The translations under genes and the position numbers were made by a program. The notes under the pieces were generated by a model. It made no database searches, was not told the DNA's origin, and saw only the letters and a list, made by a program, of their open reading frames with translations. Source: Lonicera japonica (lineage: Eukaryota > Streptophyta > Magnoliopsida > Dipsacales > Caprifoliaceae). Taken from it: DNA of 64,000 bases. Position 1 is the stretch's first letter. Each line of letters begins with the position of its first letter. The stretch spans positions 31,774,833 to 31,838,832 of the forward strand of contig CM038466.1 in assembly GCA_021464415.1 (NCBI GenBank), read 5' to 3'. Shown in pieces: positions 48,013 to 59,536 of the stretch.

Positions 48013-48276
48013 ATGTGTTCTTCAAACGACAACGAAGAAAATGTCGTTGATGATAATGAAGCGTCGATGTTCTTGATTGCGTTTCTTCGATCTAGCCTCG
48101 GCCTTTGCCTCTTTTGCTTCATGTTCATCTCTGTGTATATGAGTAAGAAAAAGAAGGAAAGGAGAAGAAATGCCACGTGGATAATAAATGAGTCCAGCTG
48201 GTTGCCAGCTGGAATAATAAATGCCATATCATTTTTCCATCTGAGTGTTTTAATAGAAGTTAAGCCATCCGTCTAA
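48013..48276 (+). CDS. Hypothetical short ORF inside the MULE, one predicted membrane segment
   Basis: 87 codons from ATG at 48013. The first part is acidic (NDNEENVVDDNEAS), followed by a hydrophobic stretch of about 24 residues (MFLIAFLRSSLGLCLFCFMF and on) and a basic KKKKERRR. The last third is encoded by the right TIR and so is not host-derived. A single membrane segment with a basic cytosolic side is plausible, but no family was recognised and nothing shows it is expressed. It could be a captured exon or chance. Confidence 0.25.
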   Translation: MCSSNDNEENVVDDNEASMFLIAFLRSSLGLCLFCFMFISVYMSKKKKERRRNATWIINESSWLPAGIINAISFFHLSVLIEVKPSV

Positions 48277-48380
48277 ATAAAAATGTTTTAAAAAGTACAT
48301 GGTGTAAAGGGGCAAAAAAAAGTTTAGTGACTAAAGTGAAAAAACGTGTAAAGTTAATTGGTCAAATTGGTCATTAAGCC

Positions 48381-48960
48381 TTAAAAATAAAAAAAAAGAG
48401 TCTACATACCTTAAACCCAATGGCGTACATAAAAAGGGGAGGGAGACCAGACTTAATCTTCCAAAAGCATGAAATAAACCAATCAAGTCTAGAAGATGGG
48501 CGCTATAGAATAGCCCACTTCTTAAATTTATAACTCTTAAACTAAAAAGAGTAATTTATTATTGAAATGACATTTAAACAATGATATTGTCCTGTATCAC
48601 AGGAGAATCAATATTAGATGTAATATGTGATATAAATGAAAGGGAAACATTAAGGAAAATAAAGGAAACAATAAAATTCTAATGTAATCCATGTAAAACT
48701 TGCCCCCCCCCCCTCTTTCTATCTCTTATTTTTGTGTCAAAATCTAGCCAATCCACAGTGTCTAGTCAAATGTGTGCAGAAACCTCTCCCGTTTAAAGAG
48801 AAAGGGGTGGTGGCGAGACTCTAACTTGAGCACTCTGTGTGAATATATCCACACTTTTTAACTGCATAAGGTTACACAAACTAAGATATTAAAAGATCAT
48901 ATTTTGTGCACTACATTAGTGCATGAGCACAAGTAATCTATTAAAAAAAGAGAAAAACAT
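48381..48960. repeat. R1 copy D right part plus second P segment
   Basis: Continues R1 after the MULE (GGCGTACATAAAAAGGGGAG, TCTAGAAGATGGGCGCTATA, TCACAGGAGAATC). At about 48800 it passes into segment P instead of the rest of R1. A 10-C tract lies near 48703-48713. Confidence 0.65.
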
Positions 48961-48984
48961 GACATTCATTGTACAAATTAACGT

Positions 48985-51575
48985 GAACACTACTTATATA
49001 TATATATATATCTTTTTTATATATATAGAATCTCTAGTCCGAGAAATTTTTGACAATAGTGATTTATTTTATTAAAAATTAAAATGAGTCTGAATAGCCC
49101 AGACTCGGCAGCTCATACATAGAAAGGGGAGGTGGACTAGACCTAACCTCCCAAAAAGCATAAAATAAACAAATCTCGAAGATGGGTGTTATAGAATAAT
49201 CCACCTCTTAAACTCAAAAGAGTTATTTTTTAACTGAAATGCCTTCTGAACAATGATCCCTATATCACAAGAAAATCCATATTATATATGATGTATATAC
49301 AACCTATTGAAAATAAATGAGAGAGAATCACTATGGAAATTAAATAAAGAAAATAATAAATAATAAAATTCCACTCAAACCATCATGTTCTTCTTCTTCT
49401 TCTTTTTTTGTTTTTTAATCAAAATCTAATTACATCACAGTGCCCAACCAAATATGTACAAAAACATCAATAATCCTCCAGAACGTCCCATATGTAAAGA
49501 GAACAGTACTCAACATAAAAACATTTTTTAATGTAAAGAATAATCCTATCAACAAAATATTAATTAGCTAATCATTGTAATTTATGAAAGAAAAATCCTT
49601 TAGTCACTTCATAGACTTTAATTCAATTATATAATTTGCGATATATGATAGTTTTTTTATTTATTGAAGATAGTAATGAAGGATAGAATTATCATTTAAA
49701 CAAATATTTGCAATTATTTTTTTCATAAATGGATAGTATATGTAATTTTTTTCTAAAAATCAAGGTAGTTTACCGGTCCGTAAGTAGATTTTTCTGAAAA
49801 GAAAGTTGGTTTAAGTGAATTTATCCAATGTGTTAAGAATATGTAAAAGCGTCTCACCGGAATTCATGATGGGTTTCCGGCTAACCCCGGACCCTTATCC
49901 TTAGACCAGCACATGATCCACTTCGTACAAAACATTCCACCCTAATCCACCTGCCCTGTTGCTAATGTCAGAGAAAATAATGAATAAGTTAAATACATAA
50001 AGTCAGAGATGTGATAAAGATATTGTGTTTTAAGTCTAAAATATGTACGCGTGTACCATTGTGTGCATGTATATATATATATGTTCCTCAGTTCTTTTTC
50101 TTAGAAGTGGGTAAGATCCAATCCAATCCAATCCAAGTTTTTTGGATTTGTGGATTGATTGGATCCACTTTTTAAAAATGGATAAATATTGAATAGGTTA
50201 CGGATTTGGGGGTTCTGTAAATCGATTCAAACCGATCTAATTAATATAAATATTTTTTTTCTTAAAGTGACATGTCTTTGTGTTATTAGTGGTCGTGGTA
50301 GTCTATTTATCATGCTATTCTTTCTTTGAAATTTTACTACGAGTTATTTAGTTTAGTTTTGTCATATTTGCCAATTTGAAAATTCTAAAATTTTCCTTTA
50401 AGTATATTGCTAGGATTCCTTTTTTTGCTTATCCAATTGTATCAGGATTGAAACCGATCCAATCCAATAGGCATGTCAGATACCAAAATTGACATCGGAT
50501 TGGATTGAATGTGAATGGTATAAAAACCACCGGATTGGATTGAATACTCACCTGTAATCTTTCTAATTAATTAAGGCAACATAACATAACTAATTAATCT
50601 TACTGCTGATGTTTTTGTATCCAAATCCTCTAAGGTGAGAACATATTTACTCTAGAGTAGAGTTAACAAATAAAGACTACTCATTGTAAATTAGATTGCT
50701 CGTATTTTGACAAGCGACTTATGTTTAAATGAGTCCCCTTCATGGATTCAAAATCTAAAATGTTGGACTAAAAAACTTATGGTCTAGATCCGCAAACTTA
50801 TTGGTTTTAATCACGTAGAGAAATCAAAAATTGTTTTTTTGGTTAAAATTATCACTCAGAAACTTTCGTTTTCTTCAAATTTCAAGGAATTATTTTCTAC
50901 TTCATGTTTAGCCTTTTTAGATCTAGATAGTTAAGAAGCTTTTTTGATATATATGGTAAATAAATCACTTGGGATTGGAAACACTCATATAAAAGAAAGT
51001 ATTAAAAGTTTAATTAAAAAGACTCAAACTTGAAAAGAAGACAAGAAACACATCTAGATAAATAAATAGATAGATAGACAGACATACCCAGGAAGCAGTG
51101 GATCGGATGTGAAATGCTTCAAAACGGCGGAAAAGTGGATGAATTAGAGATAGGATTAGGGTTAGTGTTTGGTCGGAGATCCCACTACCATTTATATAGT
51201 GTCAAGGTGGCGAGCGGAAATATTCCATTTAAACCCCCTATATTTGATCAACAATCTAGTCAAGTCCCTTATGTTTTGTACAACGCCATCGAAATTGGGT
51301 TTTGAATTTTATTTTATTTTCAAAAAATCCCCCTTCCTTTAATGAACGATTGAGAAAATAACAATGACCATTACGTGATTCTTTATTAGCTTATTTTTAC
51401 TTGTTTTTCTGCTTATTTCTATATAGTCAATTAGTATTTTGTAGGATGAGTATTTTTGACACAAAAAAAATGTCTTTTTATTAAAATAAAGAACTTTTTT
51501 GTAATTAAAATCATTAAACCATGGGAGAGGTCTTTGGAAATTTTGAAAAATGCATAAGGCATGGATAGCGCTTTC
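48985..51575. repeat. Dispersed repeat R1, copy B (about 2.6 kb)
   Basis: Colinear with copy A: GAATCTCTAGTCCGAGAAAT, TCACCGGAATTCATGATGGG (49854), CCACCTGCCCTGTTGCTAAT, the ATCCAATCC-rich MITE near 50105-50560, AGGAAGCAGTGGATCGGATG (51089) and AACCATGGGAGAGGTCTTTG. It lacks the SINE and the tandem doubling. The minus-strand segments next to GTATG (51087) and GTGAG (49851) keep their donor-like dinucleotides. Confidence 0.75.
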
Positions 51576-52168
51576 AAAAAACATAAGAAATCTAAGTCAT
51601 CTATGGATCAATAATCTATATAAAGTGTGAGTAGGACATTTGGCAGTTTTGTAAAATTACGAAATTATCTTCCATGCTTCAAAAGTCACAATAAATAATA
51701 CTTAAATAGATACTTGAACTCATGATATTAATCCTAAATAACACAATTATTACTGCTCAACCAAATACAATTTAATATGGTTATTTTGCTTTAACAATAT
51801 ATACATAATTAAAAAAAAATATTAGGTATGATATTGAACCCATGCAAATTATGTTTCGAAGATAACATATATGACATATGTTTTCTACTCCATAAAACAT
51901 GTACCATTAAGGTAGTAACTAGTAAGCAAGGATGGACTTAGCTTTTGGAATGCTGAAATTTGTGCCACTAATATTTAGGGATATTATTTTTTTCCAAATT
52001 TCCCACTAAATCTTAGTTTCCCACAACGAAACTTTTAGCGCAAAGAGTATTTGGTGCTATTGTTTCATAACATAATAACAATATTTTTAGTGACAAAATT
52101 ATTTTACTTCTAAACACTATTCCAAAAAAACAAAGTCAATTTTGTTGTGCCAATTAATATTAATATCA
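51576..52168. other. Intergenic, no feature seen
   Basis: AT-rich DNA without recognised genes, termini or repeats. Confidence 0.5.
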
Positions 52169-53422
52169 CTAGTTTTATAGTCCTGTGCAATGGACGGGCA
52201 TTTTGCAAATTACAATACTGCAATTTACAATAAATAATTAATAAAAAACATAAAAGAGGGAAAAACTATAAAACTTTAGGAATCATATATAATAGAAAAT
52301 TTTCTAAGGTTATATTACATATATACATAATTGTTACACATTTGATTTCTCATTTAGACGATCCAATTTTGCAAATAAATTTACATAAAACAGAAGAATT
52401 TATTGAAATGGAAATACTCATAATCGTAAGGACCAAAAAAATTGAAGAATTCTTTTTACCTTTGTGTATATGAAACAAGCCCATTGAGTATTTTAACTTT
52501 TAAAAAAGGGAACAAAAAGCAAGTAAATACATTACCCAAGGTAATTAAGAATGATACAACCATAAAAAATAAAAGTTAATATGAATGATAGTAATTTTTT
52601 GGCCAACATATTTCTTTCTACCCTAAATTTAATTTGTATATCAACATTTAATATAAGAAGATCATTGCCTCTACGAATGCATGCAAAGCTCCCTTAGAAT
52701 TTGCATAATAGCATTAATTGAAAATTAAGTCAGTAAGGATGTGATCATTTTGCATTAGAGTATCTAATTTATCAAAAATCAAAGTAAAGCAAAAGATTCT
52801 AAATAGATTAAAATAAACCCAAAAAACTATCAAGTACATTAGTATAATGACTAATTAAACTAAAGATTAAAGATGTCTCATCTTAATGCAATTCTCAAGA
52901 AACTATCAAGTACATTAGTATAATGAATAAACAATAGTCAGAAAGTTTCACTAAATCATCAAATATATCAATAATTGAAATCAAGAAAATAAAAAAAGTA
53001 TATTATGATCATTCAATGTTAAATTTCAATTGGGACTTTGAAGTCAAAACCTCGAAAGGTTTTATTCAATAATTCATATAACAATTTTATGGCAATTCTT
53101 AATTAGAACTCTTCATCACAAATTCAAAATTAAGTGGCACACTATAAGGTCATGTAATGTAAAAAATTAATAAGTATACAATCATGCAATGAATCTAAGA
53201 CTTGTCGACTCAAAATCTTTTGAAACTGTGGTAAAAAAGAGACGGACTGGTATCTATATATATGTTCGGTAGGTATGAGAAAATCATCGGGTGGGAAATA
53301 TGAGAGATGTTGAAATGGTGCCTAGACAATAGGATTTGCACCATTTTGAGAGAGAGGAAGCTGAGATGGACATGTGTCAAATAGTGAAAAAATTCATTTA
53401 TTATATATATTAGTTATAATGA
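52169..53422 (-). mobile_element. Helitron-like non-autonomous element, about 1.25 kb
   Basis: On the minus strand the 3' end shows a GC hairpin (CCCGTCCATTGCACAGG, 52198-52182), then ACTATAAAA and CTAG at 52172-52169, followed by T. The proposed 5' end is TCATTATAACTAATATATAT starting at 53422, preceded by A. A-to-T insertion, TC start, hairpin and CTRR end are the Helitron signature. A similar 5' motif is at about 56293. No coding sequence inside. The 5' end is less certain than the 3' end. Confidence 0.6.
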
Positions 53423-53576
53423 TAGTTTTAAAGTCACTTATGCCTCCTACTTTTAATTTAATATAAAATATCACCTAAATATAACATTTTATAAATGATT
53501 AACACTAACCATTTTATTATTCGTCAATGAATTGAAAAAAAAAACAAAAAAAAAACATATTTTTAATTTTTTTAAA

Positions 53577-55890
53577 AGAAGTAACCATATTAAATCAAAC
53601 TAATTACCGACACAATTAAAATTATATAATGTATAATAAGTATCATTTAAATGTGAAAAAAGTATCAAGCAGTTCGGGAATATTTCTTATAGTAGTAAAA
53701 TATTTTAATTTTCTCTAAACAACTTTAATAAATTATAATTAAAAAGTTTCACTTTTGGCCAGAATTATACTAAAATGTAAAAGTGGATTAACTTAAAAAG
53801 TAACTATATTAAATAAAACAAATTACCGACAGATTTAAGGTTACGTAGACATCATTTAAATATAAAAGACAATATCATGTAGTTCGATTTTTTTTTCTAA
53901 TTGTAATAAAATATTTTTATTTTATGTAAAAGGCTTTAATAAATTATAAGAAAAAAACATTCTAGCTAGAATCCTAATAAAACATACAACTAAATTAAAA
54001 GTAGATTAACTTAAAAAGTAACAATATTAAATGAAACCAATTACCGACAGATTTAAGATTACATAAATATAATTTAAATATAAAAGACAATATCAAGTAG
54101 TTCGATTCTTTTTGGGTGTTCTTAAATGCACCCTCATAATCTGTCTTCTCACCCCACCAAAAGTCAAAGTTACGTTAATCTTAACCTAAAAAATAGCGTA
54201 AACCCCATTCTTCTCACCCCACTTTCTATACTTTGAAAAAATGCCACTAATTTGTCTTCTCACCCACTTAAAATTTTAAAAATTAATTAAAAAACTTCTT
54301 TTTTTTTTCAACAAACAATCATCTACTATTTTCATTTAATTACATATATCTCATAACTGTAAGTTTATAATAAATATTCTTTAATTTTTATATTAAGTGC
54401 TAGATTTTTATTTTTATTTGCTCCGGCACGATAATGTTTTTAATGATATTTTTCTTAATTTATTCAATATTTTTATTTTTCAATGCATGTAAGCTCAATA
54501 AAACTCACGTTAAGTTATACAATGTCAAAGCTAAAAAATATTTGTCTTAACATGTGCCTAATATGTCATAAATAATATATATATATATGTATTGCATGTT
54601 GTGCTTTTATTATTTCAATATTTAAATTCTAAAAATTACTCGTAAAAAAATATTGAAAAATGAAATAATTTAGTGAGAAAATCTCTATCCTTTTAATATT
54701 TTGCAAGGATATCGTTTTCTTGAGTCTCAAAAAAATAAATATCTTAGAAATCGAAACTAACAAAATATTTTAATAAATGATTTATTTTTATAAAAATTAT
54801 TTTATTTTTCCAATTCATTTTTTCCATTTTCATGAAAGACAACATTTTTTAAAAAGAAAGAAGAAAATGTTTTTGAGTCACTAAAAAATCATTTCAGAAC
54901 ATTCGGGTTGAAAAGACGAATTTTGTGAATGCATTTAAGAACACTTGAAAAAATTCATGACTATTCACTTTTTTTCTTACGAGTTTTTTTCCCTCTGTCA
55001 TCTTTCTTCTAGTATTTTTGATAAAAATAAAATTGATCTTCTAATATTATTGATGCAGTGAATTAAGACATATTTATATAGTATATGATTTAATTATTAC
55101 TTTTGTTAATTAATTAGTTAACTTCAACGGCTCCTCTGAGCCTTTGTAATCTAACCTAATTTATTACTCCATATCGCTCACATATATGTTTTAGAAAGAG
55201 AGAGAAAGAGAGAGAGAGTTTACGTAAATATTTATAAAAAAAAATTTAATAAAGAAAAAATAGCTTAAGGGCTTTTCTGAGCTTTTTTTTAATTATAATT
55301 AACGTTTAAATTTTAATATATATTATAAAATAATTAATTTAATTTTTTTTATTTAATATGTCTTATATTAATGAAAAAATTAATATTATTTAACATTTTT
55401 ACTTTTAGCGACAAAACTTTATCGTCTTTACATTGTTTTAGTAAACTCACCCCACCACTGGGGTGAAGTGCAAGATTTTTTAAAGATTTGATGGGGTGAG
55501 AAGAAAGTATTCTCACACTGGGGTGAAAAGACTGATTATGTGGGTGCATTTAAGAATACTTTTCCTAATTGTAATAAAATATTTTTACTTTATGTAAAAG
55601 TCTTTAATAAATCATAAGGAAAAAAAATTAGCCAGAATCCTAATAAAACATAAAACTAAATTAACTATTAAAGCAACTATATATTAAATAAAACAAATTA
55701 CCAACAAAATTAAAATTACATAGTGTAAAAGTATCATTTAAATATAAAAAACAATATCAAGGACTTTGGGAATTTTTCTTATTGTAATAAATATTTTTAT
55801 TTTGTTTAAACGGCTTCAATACATTATAATAAAAAAGTTTTGCTTTGCCCAGAATTATAATAAAATAGTTACAGGAAACAGATTTATAAG
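53577..55890. repeat. Tandem array, about 216-bp units, split by an insertion
   Basis: Units begin near 53577, 53792, 54008 and 55670. They share AATTACCGACA, AAAGACAATATCA(T/A)GTAGTTCG, GTAATAAAATATTTTTATTT and CCAGAATC/TTATA(A/C)TAAAA. The third unit is interrupted at about 54112 and resumes at about 55562. Confidence 0.75.
54112..55561. mobile_element. TIR-type insertion (possibly two fused elements) within the tandem array
   Basis: Left end GTGTTCTTAAATGCACCCTC and right end (reverse-complement) GTATTCTTAAATGCACCCAC continue through ATAATC(T/A)GTCTT(C/T)TCACCCCA. A third terminus, inverse GTGTTCTTAAATGCATTCAC, lies at about 54945-54926, so this may be two related elements side by side. 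Interior AT-rich, non-coding. No unambiguous target duplication, so superfamily is open. Confidence 0.6.
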
Positions 55891-56528
55891 AAACAATTTG
55901 CTTAAAAAAACTCTTGCATGCATCTACCCTATATACTCTCTCTATAAAAGAGAAGAAAGAAACTGCAAACCCAAATATTAAAAAAAGAAAAAGAAACTTT
56001 TGGAAGGTCAAAATCAAACAGGCATATAACACTTTAGGGGTTGCTTCCACACGATTAGAGAGGAAATATAACACTTTTTAAAAGTGGAGAGAGGGGAGAG
56101 ACATATATATAATTAAGGCTTACAAATTTTGGAGAAAAAAAAAGGCTGGCTAATAAGAAGAAAGGGCTGCAACATTTCTTAGTTTTGAAATTTATGGGGA
56201 GCAATCAAAAAAGTTATAGGACATGTGGCAGGCTGTGGTGAGGACACTTGGTGTAATTATGTGAAAGGCTTCTATTATATATATTAGTTATATGATATCT
56301 TTGGCAATAAATAAGGTAATATTTACTATTTTTTTAATAAGTTTATAACTAAATACAAGTGTAGTAGTAAAAATTTCCAAAGTAATCTTTGGTGGGTGGC
56401 ACACCCCTTTCTCCCTAGATCCATTACTGCTAGAAGTACCATAGCAATTAATAAGAGACATTGTACTTGCTAGAAACAAGGCATCCATATTACTTATTCT
56501 ATATTGCAATATATATATGGTTAAATCA
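55891..56528. other. Intergenic with second copy of the 41850 repeat
   Basis: No gene. 56285-56515 repeats 41850-42080 and begins at a motif resembling the Helitron 5' end noted at 53422. Confidence 0.55.
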
Positions 56529-56590
56529 AAACATGATCTTATACTCTAACATGGTTAAATCAAAACAAGAGTCCAACTTCTTATACCAAT

Positions 56591-58052
56591 TGTAGGTTGG
56601 AAATTAACCCTAGAGGGGGGTGAATAAGATTTTTGAAATTAAATGCGGAATTAAGATAGTTTCGAAAAAAGTTTATGCAATAAATATTTAGTTAAGAAGA
56701 TATCAAGGAAATAGCAAAACAATCAAACACAAGATTAAGTAACAAGTATAAATACTAATAAATAAAGAGATTGAGTTTAGGAAGATTGAAGCAAATGAGT
56801 CAACGACGTTTTGTTCACGCAGTTTGGTTGTTTAGACTATATGTCCGCGCCCCAGTAGTTCCCCCGATAAGTTCTACTAACAAGTGTAATCCTTATCACT
56901 ACAGTCAACAAGTGTTATTCTACTCACAGCACTCAAGCAAGTGTGATTCTTCTTACCACACTCAACACAAGATGAACTATTGCTAAACTATAAGAAATCC
57001 TCTCATAAATGAATAATATTAGTTGTTTGGTGATACACACCAATGAACAATAACTCTCAATTTATAAGATACAAATGAAGCTCACACTAGAGTTATCAAG
57101 ATTGGTCAATAATTTTAGCTCAAAGATGAATGATATGATCAATGCAAAGGCTTGAATTCTTGAATATTGTAAATAAATGAAAAAAGAGTTTGTATAATAA
57201 TTCAAGCTTGATAAAATGTGTCTTAAACCTCTAATATATCATCCCAAAGAGTGTATAGCCATTTTAGAGGTTAAGAGAGAATTTGCTTCAAAAATTGGCA
57301 AAATCAAAAATCCAACGGCTATATTTTGAGGTATCAGCGAATGAGCGATTGAGCAAGGCTCATTAGTGAACTGATGGGTTCTGTCCATTAGGCCAAAATT
57401 CCAAAGTTTGGACTTTCACAATTTTGATCCAAAATCAATTTTAATGCTTGGGAGATATTGCAAACATGTTTTGAAGATACCTATTTTCGTAAGAACTCAA
57501 AAATCATTTATTTGAATTTATAAAGAATTTATTTTGAAAACTAGTTTATGAAAATATTGTTTTTCGAAGAAATTCCATTTCAAACTTTTTGTTGAATTCA
57601 ATCTATGAATAATGTGTGAATATGTTTGAGCTATAGGTATTAATCAATAAAGAAACTTTATATAAATTTTAAGCACTTATTCAATTATTAAATTGACGAG
57701 TCTTTGAATGCTTTGATTTGTTTTTTTCACTTTGATCTTCATTTGAATGAATTGCCTGGGAGCTTTTCATATATTTATTTGATATTTATTCTTCATGTGT
57801 TGCTCTTGAAATGTATGAAATTGATAGAGCAACTGAGTGATCAATCTTCTTGGTCTTATTCAATACTTTGTTAATTTGATCGGATAGAGTTTCAATGATC
57901 CTTGTAATGTGGCATGTTTTCTTTGTAAACTTAATGCTTTTCTTCAATTTCCAAGTCAATGAACTAAAACTTATTTCAAGAAACATGTTAAACTACACAT
58001 GATTAAGTTATTTATTATTATCAAAATGAGGTTAAGACCTTCTAGGTCAATA
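56591..58052 (-). repeat. 3' LTR of the gag-only element, 1462 bp
   Basis: In plus orientation it begins TGTAGGTTGGAAATTAACCC and ends TTCTAGGTCAATA; the element's own strand reads TATTGACC...CCTACA, a decayed TG...CA pair. Its small minus-strand frame (57786-57986) is partly shared with the other LTR, but frames are not kept in the 13252 LTR, so it is not called as a gene. Confidence 0.82.
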
Positions 58053-58395
58053 ATCTTCCCCTTTTTGATGATGATAACAAATTAATGTGTGTTATCAATA
58101 ACGAGCATAAATAGCATATAAATGTAAATATAAAATATGGTCTCCTTCAATTTATGCATAGATAAAATAAATGACAGTGATAAATTTTTTTTATTATTTG
58201 AGATAGTTTCAAAACCAATAAATCATTTTAGATCTTAAATAAAGTTTGTAAAAGAAAATAAATATGAGTGTTAAAGACGTAAAGCATTTAAAAATCTTAC
58301 CAATATTAATCACCATACAAATATTTTCCCCCTCTATGGCAACATCAAAAAGGGATTAAGGACACGGAAAGAAAATAGTAGTTTTCATATGTGCT

Positions 58396-59480
58396 TCATC
58401 TATAAGGCAAATATTTGTATGCCTTTTTATCTTTTGTTTTAAGGCAAAGGTTGATCGTTTCTTCATCACTTGAGTTGGTATCGAATTCGCCTTCTTTTGA
58501 TTCATTTAAAAGCCTTTTGAGTTCATATTTTAATTTCCTATAAACTCTTCATTATTTTCTCTTTTCTCATTTCTTCTAACTGGACAATTTGATTTGTAAT
58601 ATCTTAATTCATAATAATGAAAGCACATTCTTTCCTCATTATCAACTTTTGGTTGAATTGAACTATCATTAAAGTTCTTTGAGGATGAAGAATTGTTGTT
58701 GAACTTTTCTTAAGAGTGCTTCTTCTTTGTTAGGAATTTTTTTAATTTCCTAAAGATGAGAGCTATGTTCTCATCTATTTTGACTGAGCCATTTCCTTTA
58801 TTTTGCTTAAGGACGAAGATTTTCTTTGGGTTTGCTTTATCTTCTTCTTCCCTTTGCAACTCCTTCTCATGGACTTTTAAGAGTTTTGAGATCCTTATCT
58901 TCTTGAACCGCTGTCACCTTAGGTCGCCATTTCCTTGGAAGAATTTTAAGAATTTTTCTAATCTTATTTTCATTAGTATAAATCTTGCCAAAAAGATCCA
59001 AAGCATTAGTAATAATAGAAAATCTACTATACATAGAAGCAAGCGACTTATTAGGCTCCATCTTAAACAATTCATAATAATGGACAAGCATATTAACATT
59101 TTCATCTTTGATTTGAGAGGTTCCTTTACGAGCAACCTCAAGCTTGCCCTAAATCTTTTTAGTGGTTATGCAACTAGAGATTTTGTTGTATTCATCCATG
59201 CTTAAGGCACAATGTAAAAAGTTTAAGAAGCATTGAATTGAATTTTTTTTATGTCATTCTCATCATATTAGGATATCGATTTGGGAATTACAATTCCCTT
59301 CTCATCGGTTTTAGTGATTTCATAGGGTCCAACAAGAGTAACCTTTCATTGCTCAAAATCATTAGCTTAAAGAAATGTGCACATTCAATTTTTACAATAG
59401 TTATAATTTTCGCCATTAAACAATGGTGGTCTAACGGTTAATGCACCTTCGACAAGACCGGTTCCTTGATACAAAGACAT
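58396..59480 (-). pseudogene. Copia-type gag (UBN2 domain) remnant
   Basis: Starts at the ATG at 59480 (MSLYQGTGLVEGALTVRPPL, then FNGENYNY), which matches the N-terminus of plant copia gag. Later blocks are YELFKMEPNKSLASMYSRF and KILKILPRKWRPKVTAVQE (59091-58867 region), a zinc-knuckle relic CFHYYELRYYKSNCP near 58627, and an acidic tail (DTNSSDEET) before a stop at 58396. Stops and frame changes occur at several points, mainly between 59390 and 59110. The conserved Trp after NYNY is Cys, and the knuckle has lost its second Cys and its His. No functional product. Confidence 0.8.
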
Positions 59481-59536
59481 GATCTTATACTATAAAATGG
59501 TTAAATCAAAACAAGAGTCCAACCTCTTATAACAAT

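Larger units (their letters stand above)
47060..48380. mobile_element. MULE, 1321 bp, long TIRs, perfect 9-bp target duplication
   Basis: TTAAAAATA flanks at 47051-47059 and 48381-48389. TIRs of about 180-190 bp start GGCTTAATGACCAATTTGAC on both ends and remain highly similar through ATTTAGACGGATGGCTTAAC and TTATTATCCCAGCTGGCA, so it is a fairly recent insertion. It sits inside R1 copy D. The interior has leader-like sequence, a minisatellite and a short possible reading frame, but no transposase, so it is non-autonomous and a candidate for a captured gene piece. Confidence 0.92.

Noticed and set aside
57786..57986. Similar short minus-strand frames in both LTRs (also 60712-60894)
   Set aside because: The similarity is explained by LTR homology. 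In the related solo LTR at 13252 the corresponding sequence does not keep the frame, so there is no sign of protein-level selection.
58756..59205. 149-codon plus-strand open frame
   Set aside because: It is the antisense shadow of the decayed copia gag on the minus strand; the minus-strand blocks match the gag domain and this frame matches nothing.
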